From Aphanomyces cochlioides (Eukaryota; Oomycota; Saprolegniomycetes; Saprolegniales; Verrucalvaceae), in assembly GCA_019828595.1 (NCBI GenBank), contig JAHQRK010000031.1, forward strand, positions 620,001-684,000: 64,000 nt of DNA. The letters run 5' to 3'. The notes beneath the pieces are model-generated. The model made no database searches. It was not told the DNA's origin and saw nothing but the letters and a program-made list of their open reading frames with translations. Positions within the stretch are counted from its first letter, which is position 1. Each line of letters begins with the position of its first letter. Positions 11,300 through 22,571 of this stretch are shown here, one piece after another. Position numbers and translations under genes: made by a program.

Positions 11300-11328
11300 A
11301 AACTCGACAAGTCTTCGAAAAGTCTCTA
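11300..11328 (-). repeat. Right terminal inverted repeat of the Harbinger element
   Basis: AAACTCGACAAGTCTTCGAA followed by AAGTCTCTA ends directly against the pogo transposase frame at 11329. Its partner is the displaced copy at 9481-9510. Confidence 0.65.
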
Positions 11329-11679
11329 TTGAGGGTATGTTGAGTTGATTTGAGAAGCATAAGCTTTGATGGCAGCATAGGATAAACTCACACCATACTC
11401 CTCGCAGTCATCAATCCAAGCCTCGAGCTCTGCGTCGAATTCAGCACAAGTGATTGGTTGCAGCAATTTCATGTTGGGGCGACGTTTCAGTGTCATTTCG
11501 TCGATAGGCTTACGCAGAGCACGGCTCATTGATGCTGTCGATGGCATTGATGGAAGTTTCTGCGTTGCATATGCCCACTCGCATAGCTCGCGTAATGTGA
11601 GGTGTGGATTTAACTTGTAATGTTGAGCGGCGTTAGCTTTTACTTTTGCTGTCATGAATAGCTTCTTGGATTTAGACAT
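11329..11679 (-). pseudogene. N-terminal DNA-binding part of the pogo/Tigger transposase
   Basis: MSKSKKLFMTAKVKANAAQH, then NPHLTLRELCEWAYATQKLP, MPSTASMSRALRKP and an HTH_Tnp_Tc5/CENP-B-type second helix (AELEAWIDDCEEYGVSLSYA). This pattern (CENP-B N-terminal HTH followed by the Tc5-type HTH) is standard for pogo/Tigger. The frame ends NSTYPQ at the Harbinger edge. The catalytic part resumes at 8977 on the same strand. Confidence 0.75.
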
Positions 11680-11871
11680 GTCTTATTCGATGTGTGGACG
11701 ATGGCTGAATCTCATGTAGGAAGAGACGACATCATTTGAAATTTCAAATTCAAATGTTGACTCCGAAATGACTGTGGTCAAATCTTTGAAATTCACCTTA
11801 TAATCAAATATTTATTTGTTCTGAGGGGTTATTCTATGTGACCAGATTTCCTCGTGGGAGGCTTATCTGTA

Positions 11872-12883
11872 CTCACTTGCTCTTGCGCATTGGTAAACCC
11901 TCTTGGTTGCAACACTGCATTGAAATCTCCACATCGATTAGTCTCTTCCACGCATTTCAAACAAAGAGCATCCACGCATTGCCTTCTTTCTTCCCATGAC
12001 TGTGAAATTTAGTCCAGTCAGCTTGATCTGAGTCTCCCACTGCACCAACCTCCTCATCCAGCCAACAGCATAAACCCTTCCTTGTTGCGCAATCATTGAG
12101 GGTTGGAATTCAAGGATATGCGAGGAAATTACCACTCTGTCAGTGTCCCGCAATCTGTTCCATACCGACTCTGGCAATACAAGCAGGAGGTAGAGAGCTC
12201 TCCAAGGCCACATTGAGACTATGTCTGGGCCTGGCATCTAACGCGTCAACTTGGACGTTTTACAGTGTGCAGCATCTTTTACAACCCCTGAAATACTCCA
12301 CGTTTTCCACAGCCTTGTCGAAATATCTCACCTATTTGAACCCACGTTATATAAAACCTACCGACTTTTTATTTCCAAGTACTATTGCGTGCTTTTCCCG
12401 TGAATCTTCTCATGTACGTGCTCGTCAGGCGTCTACGTTGCTCCTCTTTCATGTCGTTTCTCTATCTCCAACTGCATCCATTGCGCTTGATATTTCATGT
12501 ACACTACGATGAAAAACATGGCATTATGTCAAATATATAATTCTGGAATTTCAGCTTATTTCGAGGAATTCAACATTCCATACAAAGATTCATATACTCA
12601 AAATATATTATATTATTTGGAATAATTTTAGATTTTTAATGAATTTATTTTATTTGAGAAGATTTTTGGATTTCTTCCCAAGACTCCTTGTATGCAATGC
12701 AGTTCGATTTCCTTAGATGAGTCCATGCATATTTAATGCCGAATTTTTATTTTTACTTGAAGTTTGTAAAAAGATGCACGAAATAATTTAAAAGCGCGCA
12801 TATTTTGTAAATTGACTTGGAATTTGTATGCCGAATGTTCATATGAGAGCATGACCAGAGTTGGCATTTGAAAAAAAGAGCGC
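11872..12883. other. Intergenic stretch, AT-rich, no gene seen
   Basis: No open frame with recognisable features. The part from 12540 to 12880 is strongly AT-rich and leads into the FBT transporter start. Confidence 0.45.
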
Positions 12884-14548
12884 ATGCGGTACATGCGCGA
12901 GGCCGCCGACTCGTACGTAAGCTCCAGGAATGACGGAGAAGACGGCTTCGACGAGCTCAAGACACCGACACATGAATTTGAAGGTGGAGCCATCCGTAGT
13001 GGTGGCCCACCAGACTACAGGAGCACAGAGATCCTAGCCTTGTTGTCACAATACGTCGCGGTCGGGTTGCTGTACGGCGCGCTGCCGAATTTGGCATATC
13101 CGATCTTCACAGGGTATTTCCGCCTCTCTGGCGCAGAGTACAACTCAGCCACGGCGCTCATGTCGTTTGGATGGACGCTCAAAGTGTTCATTGGCCTCTT
13201 GTCCGATTGTGTCCCTTTAGGTGGCTACCGACGTAAATCGTACATGGTCGTGGGCTGGACGCTCTGCTTTATTTGTATGCTTACGCTTGCTTTGCGCAAC
13301 AACGGTCCATCGTTTGTATCGCTATCAAAACCCAATCCCAAGTTTGAGGAATCGAATGCGACAGCAGTAGATGAGATCAAGGACATGATTGCCCCCAGTG
13401 GTGCCACCGTCGCGTTGCTTTTCGCCGCAGCTACGATCAGTTACCTCATTGCGGACGTTCCCGCCGATGCCCTTGTCGTTGAAGTCGCCCAGCGCGAACC
13501 TGTTGCTTACCGTGGCCGCATGCAATCATTGATATACACAACGAGAACACTCGCATCCATTGTGTCGCAAGTGATCATCGGCGTTGGACTCAATTCTAGC
13601 AGCTATGGTGGCCAGTTTGACTTTGACATGGGCATGAAAGCGCTTTATATCATTCTGGCCATTCCATGTGCAGTTATGATCCCTGTGTCGATCTTCCTTG
13701 TCAAAGATATCAAGCAGAATGGTGTGTCGTTTCCCAAGTATATTGCGCAATTTTGGGCGCTCGTCCAGCGCCGTGCGACGTGGCAAGTTATGCTGTTCAA
13801 CTTTTTCTTTAATCTGTTCCTCTCGGGCTTCACACCGACCGCTGGGCCGTACGTCAAGCTCCATTGGGCTAAAGTTGAAAACCTTGGCACGCAACTAACA
13901 ACCATTGCTGGCAACATGATCTTTGCGCTTGTGCTGGCTGCGATGGGCAAGTGGGGCCTCAATTGGAACTGGCGCTCCGTAATTGTCATCACGACGCTTG
14001 TCATGAACGCCATCGATGCGTCAGTGCAGTATTTGACCATTTACGACATCGTGCGGAATCAGTGGTTTTATTTGGGTGTTCCCGTCGCCGAGCAATTGCC
14101 CTACGCCATGCAGTTCATCGTCACGACATTTGTGATCGTTGAGCTCGCTGAAGTCGGCAACGAAGGCATTACGTACGGCTTGTTGACTACCGTGAGCAAT
14201 TTGCCCTTGTCATTTGGCCCGGTGATTGCCAACATTATCTTCCGTGGCTTCAGAGTCGACGACAATTACTTGAAGCAAGATTCCAATGACGCGCGCAATC
14301 AAGTGGCGTATTCCTACTTGATTTATTACGCCACGACGGTATTGGCTTGCTTTTGGGTCTTCCTCATGCCGTCCCAAAAGAGTCATGTCCATCATCTCAA
14401 AGCCACAGGCGGAAAGAGTCCCTTGATTGGTGGTTTGGTCTTACTTGGCTGCACTGTTGCGCTCTTTTTGTCGATTATCTTTGGCATTTTGGGTGTCCTC
14501 ACGTCCACGAATTGTTTAGTCGTCGCTGGTGGCGGGGGCTGCCCATAA
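12884..14548 (+). CDS. FBT/BT1 family transporter (folate-biopterin transporter type, MFS fold)
   Basis: A single uninterrupted 554-codon frame with about 12 hydrophobic segments. Family traits visible: VGLLYGALPNLAYPIFTGYF, the loop SDCVPLGGYRRKSYMVVGW (the conserved D-x-x-P-L-x-G-x-R-R-x-x-Y motif of BT1 proteins), DVPADALVVEVAQREP, RGRMQSLIYTTR, and ELAEVGNEGITYGLLTTVSN. The N-terminus is a soluble 60-residue tail. BT1 proteins of kinetoplastids and oomycetes carry folates/pterins; many oomycete paralogues have unknown cargo, so substrate is not assigned. ATG 12884 is used; a second in-frame ATG lies at 12893. The absence of introns is unlike the neighbouring genes. Confidence 0.9.
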   Translation: MRYMREAADSYVSSRNDGEDGFDELKTPTHEFEGGAIRSGGPPDYRSTEILALLSQYVAVGLLYGALPNLAYPIFTGYFRLSGAEYNSATALMSFGWTLKVFIGLLSDCVPLGGYRRKSYMVVGWTLCFICMLTLALRNNGPSFVSLSKPNPKFEESNATAVDEIKDMIAPSGATVALLFAAATISYLIADVPADALVVEVAQREPVAYRGRMQSLIYTTRTLASIVSQVIIGVGLNSSSYGGQFDFDMGMKALYIILAIPCAVMIPVSIFLVKDIKQNGVSFPKYIAQFWALVQRRATWQVMLFNFFFNLFLSGFTPTAGPYVKLHWAKVENLGTQLTTIAGNMIFALVLAAMGKWGLNWNWRSVIVITTLVMNAIDASVQYLTIYDIVRNQWFYLGVPVAEQLPYAMQFIVTTFVIVELAEVGNEGITYGLLTTVSNLPLSFGPVIANIIFRGFRVDDNYLKQDSNDARNQVAYSYLIYYATTVLACFWVFLMPSQKSHVHHLKATGGKSPLIGGLVLLGCTVALFLSIIFGILGVLTSTNCLVVAGGGGCP

Positions 14549-15057
14549 TTACCCCTCACTCATTAGATTACTTAGTTTAAATATCTTTATCAACATGCTT
14601 TATCCCTCTTCCCCTTCATTCAACAGCGCTAGTGATAACTGTCTTGAGTCTCAGAGGAACTTTAGAGCAAACACACAATGCGTCGCACCAGGATTGACAC
14701 TATCGTTTGGACTTCATGAGAACGAATACCATTGCGCTCACTCGCTTCGGCTGCTTTGCCCTTCAACAAGGACGCCTCATGAGCGATCCATGATAGCTTA
14801 GTTGAATGGAAACATCATGAATGACATACGAGCTTGCATTTTGTCAAGCTTACGTCAATACTCTTGACATCAACAGATTACGATCGAATTCCCAGATAAC
14901 TCGCTGCTTCACAATTTCTTTGCCAGCAACGATGCAGGCTACGACAAATCTGGACTCGTAGGAGTGGCAGATCCATTCCATCATGCTCCGACTTGGCCAT
15001 GTTCCCATGACAAAGTTAGTTGTGAAAGCTCTCAAAAATGCTATTTTTAGCACCGGT
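14549..15057. other. Intergenic stretch with no supported gene
   Basis: Only short frames are present. It separates the FBT transporter stop from the promoter region of the ankyrin-TIR gene. Confidence 0.45.
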
Positions 15058-15150
15058 ATCCGGATAATATTTCGGGGTGAAGGGGTTCATGCATCTTGGG
15101 GTGCAGGGGTTTCTAATCGGGGTTTAGGGGTTGAAGGGGTTTGTGACAAA
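15058..15150. promoter_or_regulatory. TATCCGGATAA palindrome followed by telomere-like G tracts
   Basis: TATCCGGATAA at 15058-15068 is followed by GGGGTGAAGGGGTT, GGGGTGCAGGGGTTT and GGGGTTTAGGGGTTGAAGGGG up to about 15147. The ankyrin-TIR ATG is at 15245. The same pairing of palindrome and G/C tracts is seen near 33203, 36770 and 49131. Confidence 0.5.
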
Positions 15151-15244
15151 CTGTCTCTCCATATAAAAAATTCAGTGCAGGAGATCGCAGACAGCAGGAA
15201 CAAGCAGACGACGGGACGAGCAACATTGATCGATCGGCGTGTTC

Positions 15245-18200
15245 ATGAAGCAGGAAGCATCCGCGACAGCAGAAACAGCCGGTCCTCCTTACGAAGTTTC
15301 CAGTCCTGTGCATAATCTCTCTCTCTTCACAGAGGGTCTCACGCAGCCTTTCCACGTCCCCAGCCACCATCGAAGACGAACAGCCGACAAGTTGGCAGAC
15401 ACCGCGATACTCGAGACGAGAACGGAACCATCGATCGTCGGCAAGCCACAGAAAGCACCCAGGGTCAGCATGTTCAATTCCTACTACGCAGGACGATTGA
15501 TTTTTATCACAATCTTGTCGTTTTCGCTCGGTTTGACGTCACTCGTTGCCTCGCAATTCCAAGAGGTCATTGATGCTGTACACGGCGACGACGACGACGC
15601 TCCGAAACACTCGACAAGCATGATAGTGCTTCCGATTCTAGGCGCGATGGCGGTCGTGAACGCTGGACTCGCCTTTCCAGCGTTTGGTTGGCGCTTTGCA
15701 ACTCTCTACTCGTTGATTTCCCCAACGTCGACTGTCGTCTTGCGCCATGCATTCCTCTACTGGTGCGAAACACTCTTTGTGTTGCATTATATCTGCGGGC
15801 TTGCTGGGCTCGTCGCGCTCGTCTTTTATGGCATTCGATTGAAGCTCCATTTCCCAGACTTTGACACGACATACGGCATTGTCGTCTGTGTCGTCATTGT
15901 CGTGCTTGCTCTGCTCATCGTGATGCAATGGGTACGCTCTATGCCCTCCATTCTGAGCTCAAACTATGACTCGGCCACGTTTAGATCATCTTTGACCAAT
16001 TCCGAACGCATCAAAAGCAGCAATTAGGCGCGCCAAACGAGCTGGAACACGTTGGAAGTTGGAAATTCCGTCGTTGGATTTCAGGCTTGATGGGAAAAAA
16101 GGCCAAGACGAACAGCGAACTGCGTGCTAATCTCTACGCCACAGTCAAGCGCGGTACAGTCTTCCGTGTCATCAAACTTTAATATCCTTCCTCAGGAAAA
16201 CCCATTGAAGTCGAAGCAATGCTAGCAAATGCACTGAGGGGTCTTACAACTGACGTACGTTGCTTTCAGGAGCTAGGAATCAAGAAAGCTCATCGATGAT
16301 GCCTAGGGAGAGCGCGAAATGTTTTTCTGGAAGTTATACGCAACGCCCGCGATGATCTTTGGCATGTTTGCTGTCCGGACCAAGAACCCGCTACACGTAG
16401 CATGCCAACAGGGCGATGCCGAGATGGCCCGGGTGCTCTTGCGGGCTGGATTAAATCCCGTACGTCTTGTCGGCACTTGAGAGTGCTAAACTCACTGTTG
16501 TGTTGTAGAATTTCCTTGACAAAATGGGCGGCGTCGACTTGGGTATAGGATCAATCTATCAATGGTTGTGGCGTCGTCACAACAAAGGCAAGTACATACT
16601 TGTCTCGCCGCTCCATATTGCCGTCTCGCATGGCCATATTGATTGCATCCATGCGTTGCGAGAACACGAAGCCAACATGGATATTCTAGCCAAGACGGAT
16701 ATTTTCTCGACTGTATTTCATCCTCAAAAGGATCCAACTTCACAAATAGCGCGTAGGAATTGGCCATGCCGCCGCTTTTCTATGCCGACTCAAGGGAAAC
16801 AATGCAAGTATTGCTCGACTACGGAGCGAACCATCTGATGGTCCCGAGCTTTGGCACCGCCATGACGGCTACAGTCTTGCAGCACAATATGTTTCTCGTA
16901 AGAAATTCTTTCCTCTGCATGGGATTTTTAATGGTGATTCGGTAGGACCGTGTCGGTTTGGCGCGGTTGCTTGAAGACCACGGCTGCGATTATGCCTTGA
17001 CGCCATTGCATGCTCTTGCTGCTGCTGGCGACGTTGCCTCCGTTCAATATTACTTGAGGAAGGGTGTGCAGCCGGACGTCCTGGGCGAATACTACATCGG
17101 GTTAAATCAACGAACACCATTGCATTGGGCAGCTGTCATGGGCCGCGTCCGCGTTGTGGAAATTCTTCTGCAGCATCGTGCTACAGTTGACTTCGCTGAC
17201 CGAATGGGGCGTACGCCATTGCATTGGGCAGCACGGTCCTCCTTATATGCTGGTTATAATTGCTGACATTTCGGCTATAGACATGATAGAACTGCAGTGG
17301 TCAAAGCACTTTTGGCAGCTGGAGCCAACCCAATGCGTCAGGATTACCACCACATGACGCCGTTGGATGTTGGTGCTCAAAGTGGATTGCTTAGTGAGGA
17401 GACAATCAAATCGCTGGTGTCGTCCAGCCAAGTGAATATCAATGAAAGTTATTGCGGCGAAACACCATTGCATTTGGCATTGAAACAGGGTCACAAGGAA
17501 ACTGCTTTGGCGTTGATTGCCTGTGGCGCAGATATTTATGCAATGAACCAAGATCGTCGACGAGCGATTGACTGTTGTATTTCGGCCGAATTGCAATATT
17601 CGATCAAGAAAGCTAGCGGCAGCGTCGACGTCTACATGTCGTATGAACCACCGTATTATGCTTTTGCCAAGCATATATGCGAATCGATCGAGGAAAACTT
17701 CATCTCGGTCAATTTGCGCTCCGTCAATGATTCCAGTATGTTGCTCCTATGATTTGCAATTTTGCTCATTAGGATTTTCTCTAGTTCCCAACAAGGAAAT
17801 GTTGAAAAATGTCAGCGTCGTCTTGTGTGTCTTGTCAGAGGGCTACGGCGGCAATAATTTGTGTATGAGTGAATTGGCCATGGCCAAACAATACAGCGTT
17901 CCCGGTATGAATCGTCGTCGCTCTGGATGGAAATTAATGTTTGTTATGTAGTTGTGGCCGTCAATTGCGACAGCGGTAAATTATCAGAAGAATTGCAAGT
18001 GTACTTGTATACGCGGCAAATTATTCCATTTCAGCGCAGCGTATTGAGCAAATCTCGCAAACAAAACATGCTTGAGTTTACAATGGACGACGAAGCCTTC
18101 AAGCAAGCGTTGAGATCGTTGCTTGATGGTTTACGTGACGAAGTTGAGCTCCATCGTCTCGGCAAACGGTAATTTTAATACTTGAAGGATGTGCTGAAAT

Positions 18201-18883
18201 TTCCTCCGTAGACGAAATGCTCCTGGCATCGTCACTGGACTAACAAAGAGCGTTCTTGGTATGCAGATAAGAACTCCGAGCGCCCTGACGCCTCAAAAAT
18301 CAAAACGTCATTCTATTTTTGTCTCGCACGGTGACTGCCACATGGAATTTGTCCACAAGGTAAAAACAACTTCGTCCAAAATATGAAGCCTCGATGAATT
18401 GTTGTAGCTGAGGATTCATCTCCGTGAAAAAGGCGTCTCTGTGTTGGTCGATTCCAACAACAATGTAATATCGTCGTGGTTTGTCCAAGATTTTCACCGG
18501 GCGATTTAGGTTTCAGATTTGAAAGAACGAGTCGTCGCGGCAAAGGATGCAATTTTGCAATGCCAATTGTTTTTAGTCGTGTTGTCGTCTGAGAGTATTC
18601 TCACGTCATTGGTGAGCGATCAATTGGCATTTGCAGAAGACAAGGGCAAGCGAATCATTCCGATTTGCCTGCATTCCAAAATCGATGGAATTGGTACTGC
18701 GTTGTTAGTTTGATCTTGTCTTGACAATTTTTTCTTGTAGAAAAACTCCAAGGTCTTTTCAACGAGCGCATTTTGGTATATAAAGATGACTTGGGCTTTG
18801 AACACGGCATGGACAATTTGTCAGAAATTCTCGGTGACGTTGAGCAGAACTTTTTTGAAGAGTCGGAAACGTACGACGTATAA
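15245..18883 (+). CDS. Four-TM membrane protein with ankyrin repeats and two TIR domains
   Basis: Domains in order. (1) About 80 soluble residues, then four TM helices ([80 protein letters not shown]). (2) At least six ankyrin repeats, e.g. [78 protein letters not shown]. (3) TIR 1: [18 protein letters not shown] ... [20 protein letters not shown]; the Glu of C-M-S-E-L aligns with the NADase glutamate of catalytic TIRs. (4) TIR 2: [18 protein letters not shown] ... [19 protein letters not shown]; the matching position is Gln. About ten short introns are needed (e.g. 16255-16308 and one ending at 17280); the splice near 15930-16040 is unresolved. Function is unknown; by domain logic it is a membrane-tethered receptor or NAD-consuming protein. 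The stop is TAA 18881-18883. Confidence 0.75.
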
Positions 18884-18973
18884 TGGCAATCTGTATTTGT
18901 TTTTCTCGACGGCATTTTGTTTACATTGTGTCGTGTTTTTCATTACTACGCCGAATAATTAAGTCGTTGCTTG

Positions 18974-21362
18974 CTATACTTGAGTCATGCGGCCTTCCAT
19001 GAGCTGAAGACGGCGCTGCATCTTGTCACCATGGCCATACGCTCGTCGCAACAGGAGTTCAAATCGCGTCTCGGAAATGCCGTTGAAAAATGTACGAAAG
19101 CCTTCCTTGGTTTTCACATGGCTTGAAAAACGCTTGTCTTTGCCTTGCAAGACCATCACCAGTGTCTCGTCGCTCAGGGCATTGTACGAATATTCTATGT
19201 GATTGCTACTGGCACTGAGATCGTGCACCTTGACGGGTTTGCACGTCAGAGATGGCCCTTGAGTTGGCATTTTAAGAGGTAGTTCGGGGCCTTTGCTGCG
19301 GACATTATTGGGCAATTCAGGCCCTTTGGGGTGTGCATGGGTGGGGAATTCAGGTCCGCGAATGGTCGATTTGCTCGGTGTTTTCTTGGCTTTTGGAGTT
19401 CGGCATCGATCTTGAATGGGGACTACAACAACAGGATTGTCCTCTTCTTCTGAGTTGGTTATTCGAGCCGTCCATTCTTCAATTGCATTCAAGCTGTCCC
19501 CCACGTTGAAAAGCCCAATTCTTGATTTCTTCGGTCTATAGTTCGAGCTTAGTACACCTGACAAGAGCTTGTATTCTCTATATTAGCCTATGATGAATAC
19601 CTGACTTCAGTGTCACTATCGCTCGAACTATCTTTGTCATCGTCTTCGTCATTTCTTGGGATACAGTGTCGTGAGGTTGGTTGAATGCCAATCCGGGATG
19701 TCAGCCCTTCTAAATTCAGATTCCATTGCCTTGGAAGTGGGGTTAGATAAAAGAGCTACAATCTCGGCTTACTTTTGAGCTGGGCTTTCGTCGTCGGGCG
19801 ATTCGTCCAAGACGAGGATTTCAACTGGATGGGGTTTGCTCAGGCCATTTTGATTACGAGCTTTTGGTGGAGATTCTGCATTTGAGTCCTTGGAATTGCC
19901 TCGCGATTGGCTCGACGCTGTATTTGGACGCGATCTTGAAGGGGTTGAAGTCATATGAGCGACAGAGCTCTCCATTTTCCACATTTTGAGCTCGTGCAAG
20001 ATAGAATCCCTCGACTTGGAGCTTAATCGAGAGCTTAAATCAAGTTGCGACGCTCGATCCAATGTATCAGTAATTGATTCTCGGTTGACTGGAGTTGTTG
20101 GACGAAGATTGTGCACAGGTGTGGCGGGCCGAGCAATTGGGGAAATTAATTCGTCGTGGTACTCATGACTTCGTCGGCGCAATGCACTCGTCACATTGCC
20201 GGCAAAAACGACATCCGTCCCATGGGTTAGTTCGCTGGAATGCTGATCAATTTCCTTTGCGGCATCCTAGAAGCAAACAAATTAGTCGACAGTCCAGTGG
20301 CGCTGATGAACCAAAAGTAGCTCAAACGATGGTTTACTTGGAGAGAGAGGGGGAATTTTCTACAATAAGCAAGAGATTCACAAGTTGGTCACAATATTAT
20401 TATACCGAGATGCTTTCGTCGTGCTGGAGTGAATTGGAGATTTTGTAGCCCAAGGCCTTGTCAATCATATCTGAAGTCACCTGGGGGAAATCATGAACCC
20501 ACTACAGTAATTGTGGGTATTACTTCTAGCTTGTCATGCTGCGTCACATCGGCTCCATCAAGTTTTCTCAACTGGGGAATGTAATTGCAAACAATTGCTC
20601 GGTATTGCGGAATATTGGCCACGTGATTTTCGTCCAGGCTGAGTGTCTCCAGCTGCGGGCAGAGGCCTAACAAAAGTCGATCAACGACAAGCACCGAATA
20701 GCTTCTACCAAGCTGCTCGATCTGTGTGATATCGTCGATGAGATTGCCTTGTAGGTCTAGGACGCCGTCAGCATATTCAAAGAGAACGAACAGGTCTTAC
20801 CTAGAATCTGCAGTTCTTCATGCATGCTCAATGAGCTCACGTCGGAGATTTCATTAAATTGGAGGTACAATTCCCGAAGGCCAGTGAGTGCTCCAATCCC
20901 ATCCAGATCTTTGATGCCGCTTCGCATCAAGTACAGCACTTGGAGGCCATGAAGTGATGTGCCCAAATCTCGAAAGCTGCGTAGGACACTTTGGTGGAGA
21001 TTCAATTGAGTCAGTGATGGCAAGAGCTCGCCCAGAGCTTCAATCGATTGTTTCCGAGTGTCGACAGTTAACTGCAATGAAGTCACACGATTAAGATCTT
21101 GTTTTCCACTGATATGCCGCTTTCAAATAGTCATGAGCTGATGGTTGATGGAAACTCAAGACGTACCAGCTTTTCTTCTGTAATGTCGTCGAAAGGATCA
21201 TCATCTTCGACGTTTGGAATGCTGAGACCACTTCGAGAAGGTGGTCGTTCCAACTGAGGCACTGGGTTGCATCCCTTTGGAAGTGTTCGGATCACTAGCC
21301 TTGGTCCATTGAGCGGTGTCAATTGTTCATCCACTTCTTGACGGCTGTCTGTGTCATGCTCC
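18974..21362 (-). CDS. LRRC56: LRRC56-like leucine-rich repeat protein (axonemal assembly)
   Basis: The start chosen is MEHDTDSRQEVDEQLTPLNG. Exons then give EEKLVRLE, TSLQLTVDTRKQSIEALGEL, LGTSLHGLQVLYLMRSGI, KDLDGIGALTGLRELYLQFN, a further LRR (CPQLETLSLDENHV) and YIPQLRKLDGADVTQHDKLE. The LRR block and the later THGTDVVFAGNVTSALRRR segment match LRRC56 in order. LRRC56 works with intraflagellar transport in dynein-arm assembly, fitting a flagellated zoospore. The C-terminal exons are Ser/Pro-rich and disordered; the last (MSGVLSSNYRPKKSR ... GRMTQV, 18974-19564) is joined by an intron near 19565-19605. That last part has a repeated G-P-E-(L/F)-P motif. Assigning it to the same gene is inference. 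Confidence 0.75.
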
Positions 21363-21540
21363 ATCGTGACCACACCTCTCTTTTTAAAGTTGGCGTGCGT
21401 GATTGTAAAAATAGGCAGACGAAACCGGTGAAACAGCACAAGTACGTTTCTTTTCTTGCACAATCTTCACATTGAGTGCTGCGACGACGTCTGTCGACAC
21501 TCCGGCAGTCGTCTCTCTCCGAGGGCAACTCGAAGTTCAC

Positions 21541-22440
21541 CGTCGTCGTGGGTGGTCAAGACTTGCCACAGAAGTCATTTTCACTTGCTTTAAAGTCCAA
21601 CACTTCTCATGTTGGACTTTAATGCATGAGCCAGTATAGGCTTTATCTAAGCTGTGTCAAAGAATAGTTAGCTACCTTTGGTTCCTCGAGAGAAGTTGTG
21701 GACCATCTAGTAGGGCTTGTATCGAAAGTTGGCTGGAAAATGTATGGGGAGCTTGATGATTTGATCTCGAATCACTGGTAGACACGCTGCTTGAACCGAA
21801 AAGATGTCATGATTGCCATTTACGGCAGTGACGTCAATGGAAAGTTGTCAAAGCGGTCAAATGATCTCATATTTGAGCTCCAAACTTTTACACATCTGTT
21901 GGCTTCGTTCGAGATTGCTATATAGTACACAATCAAGCCTTCGCGTAATCACACTGCTCTTCCCTCATAGTATCAAGAGAATCATGAAGACCGAGGTCTC
22001 TTCACAGCGTCAACAGCTTTCTGGATTGCCTATCCTTCCATGGCCTGTGATTCTTCATTTTGCACGATAATGCTTCTCAATTGTCTAGAAATCCTCACAA
22101 TTTCGACCAGAATCAACCATCTACGCTCATATCGTGAGCACATACGCGCGATGTGCTGCACTGGACCGCTGTCGAGTCTTCGACAAGCTCTCACCTTTCC
22201 CTTTCACTCACGAAGCATCGATATCCTACCCAAGCATTCTTTTTTCATCTCCTTTCACACCTCCTTTTCTTCATTCGCGGGGTACGATCCACGGTATGCT
22301 TGATTCCCTACATCACTCTACTTCTTCACTTCATCTTCCAAGCTGTAATGCCCATCCATCATCGTCTTCCTGCAGATTCGTCGTCGTTGTCGTGTCTGTC
22401 CTTTCTTTGGCGCCTTTTCTGGGCGTTTCAAAAATGAATT
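21541..22440. other. Intergenic stretch with no supported gene
   Basis: Short frames only. A small inverted pair (AAAGTCCAACACTTCTCATG / ATGTTGGACTTTAATGC, 21590-21625) could form a hairpin. The rest shows no structure. Confidence 0.4.
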
Positions 22441-22547
22441 TTATCCGGATACCGAATCTTTAGAAAGGCCAGATGGAAGATAGATTATCCGGATGATCTG
22501 GATTAGACTTGGCATTTGTATACTTGTCCTTTGAACAGTCCGGATAG
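22441..22547. promoter_or_regulatory. Cluster of three TCCGGAT motifs upstream of the ABC-type gene
   Basis: TTATCCGGATA at 22441, TTATCCGGATGA near 22486 and GTCCGGATAG near 22539, the last 25 bp before the ATG at 22572. Three copies within about 105 bp is the densest group in the window. Confidence 0.5.
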
Positions 22548-22571
22548 CAGAAGTTGATTGGCACACTCGAG

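Larger units (their letters stand above)
8978..11328. mobile_element. PIF/Harbinger element nested in the pogo transposon, with its 5' end inverted
   Basis: The element carries both usual Harbinger genes: a DDE_Tnp_4 transposase (in two oppositely oriented pieces) and a Myb/SANT-like DNA-binding protein (10347-11034, minus). The right terminal repeat is at 11300-11328 (AAACTCGACAAGTCTTCGAA... to the pogo junction). The matching left repeat (AAACTCAACAAATTTTCGAA...) is found at 9481-9509 in the same orientation, inside the element, not at its left edge. The simplest reading is inversion of 8978-9510. The target duplication could not be resolved; flanks share only TA. Confidence 0.75.
7998..11869 (-). 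mobile_element. pogo/Tigger-type Tc1-mariner transposon, interrupted by a Harbinger element
   Basis: Terminal inverted repeats of 23 bp are visible: CAGATAAGCCTCCCACGAAG... at 7998-8020 and its reverse complement, with one mismatch, at 11847-11869. Both ends are flanked by TA (7996-7997 and 11870-11871), the target duplication of the Tc1/mariner/pogo superfamily. The transposase is read on the minus strand in two pieces, 11329-11679 (N-terminal DNA-binding part) and 8082-8977 (DDE part). The pieces are separated by a 2.35-kb Harbinger insertion. The element without the insert would be about 1.5 kb, close to the second pogo element in this window (1445 bp). Confidence 0.85.
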
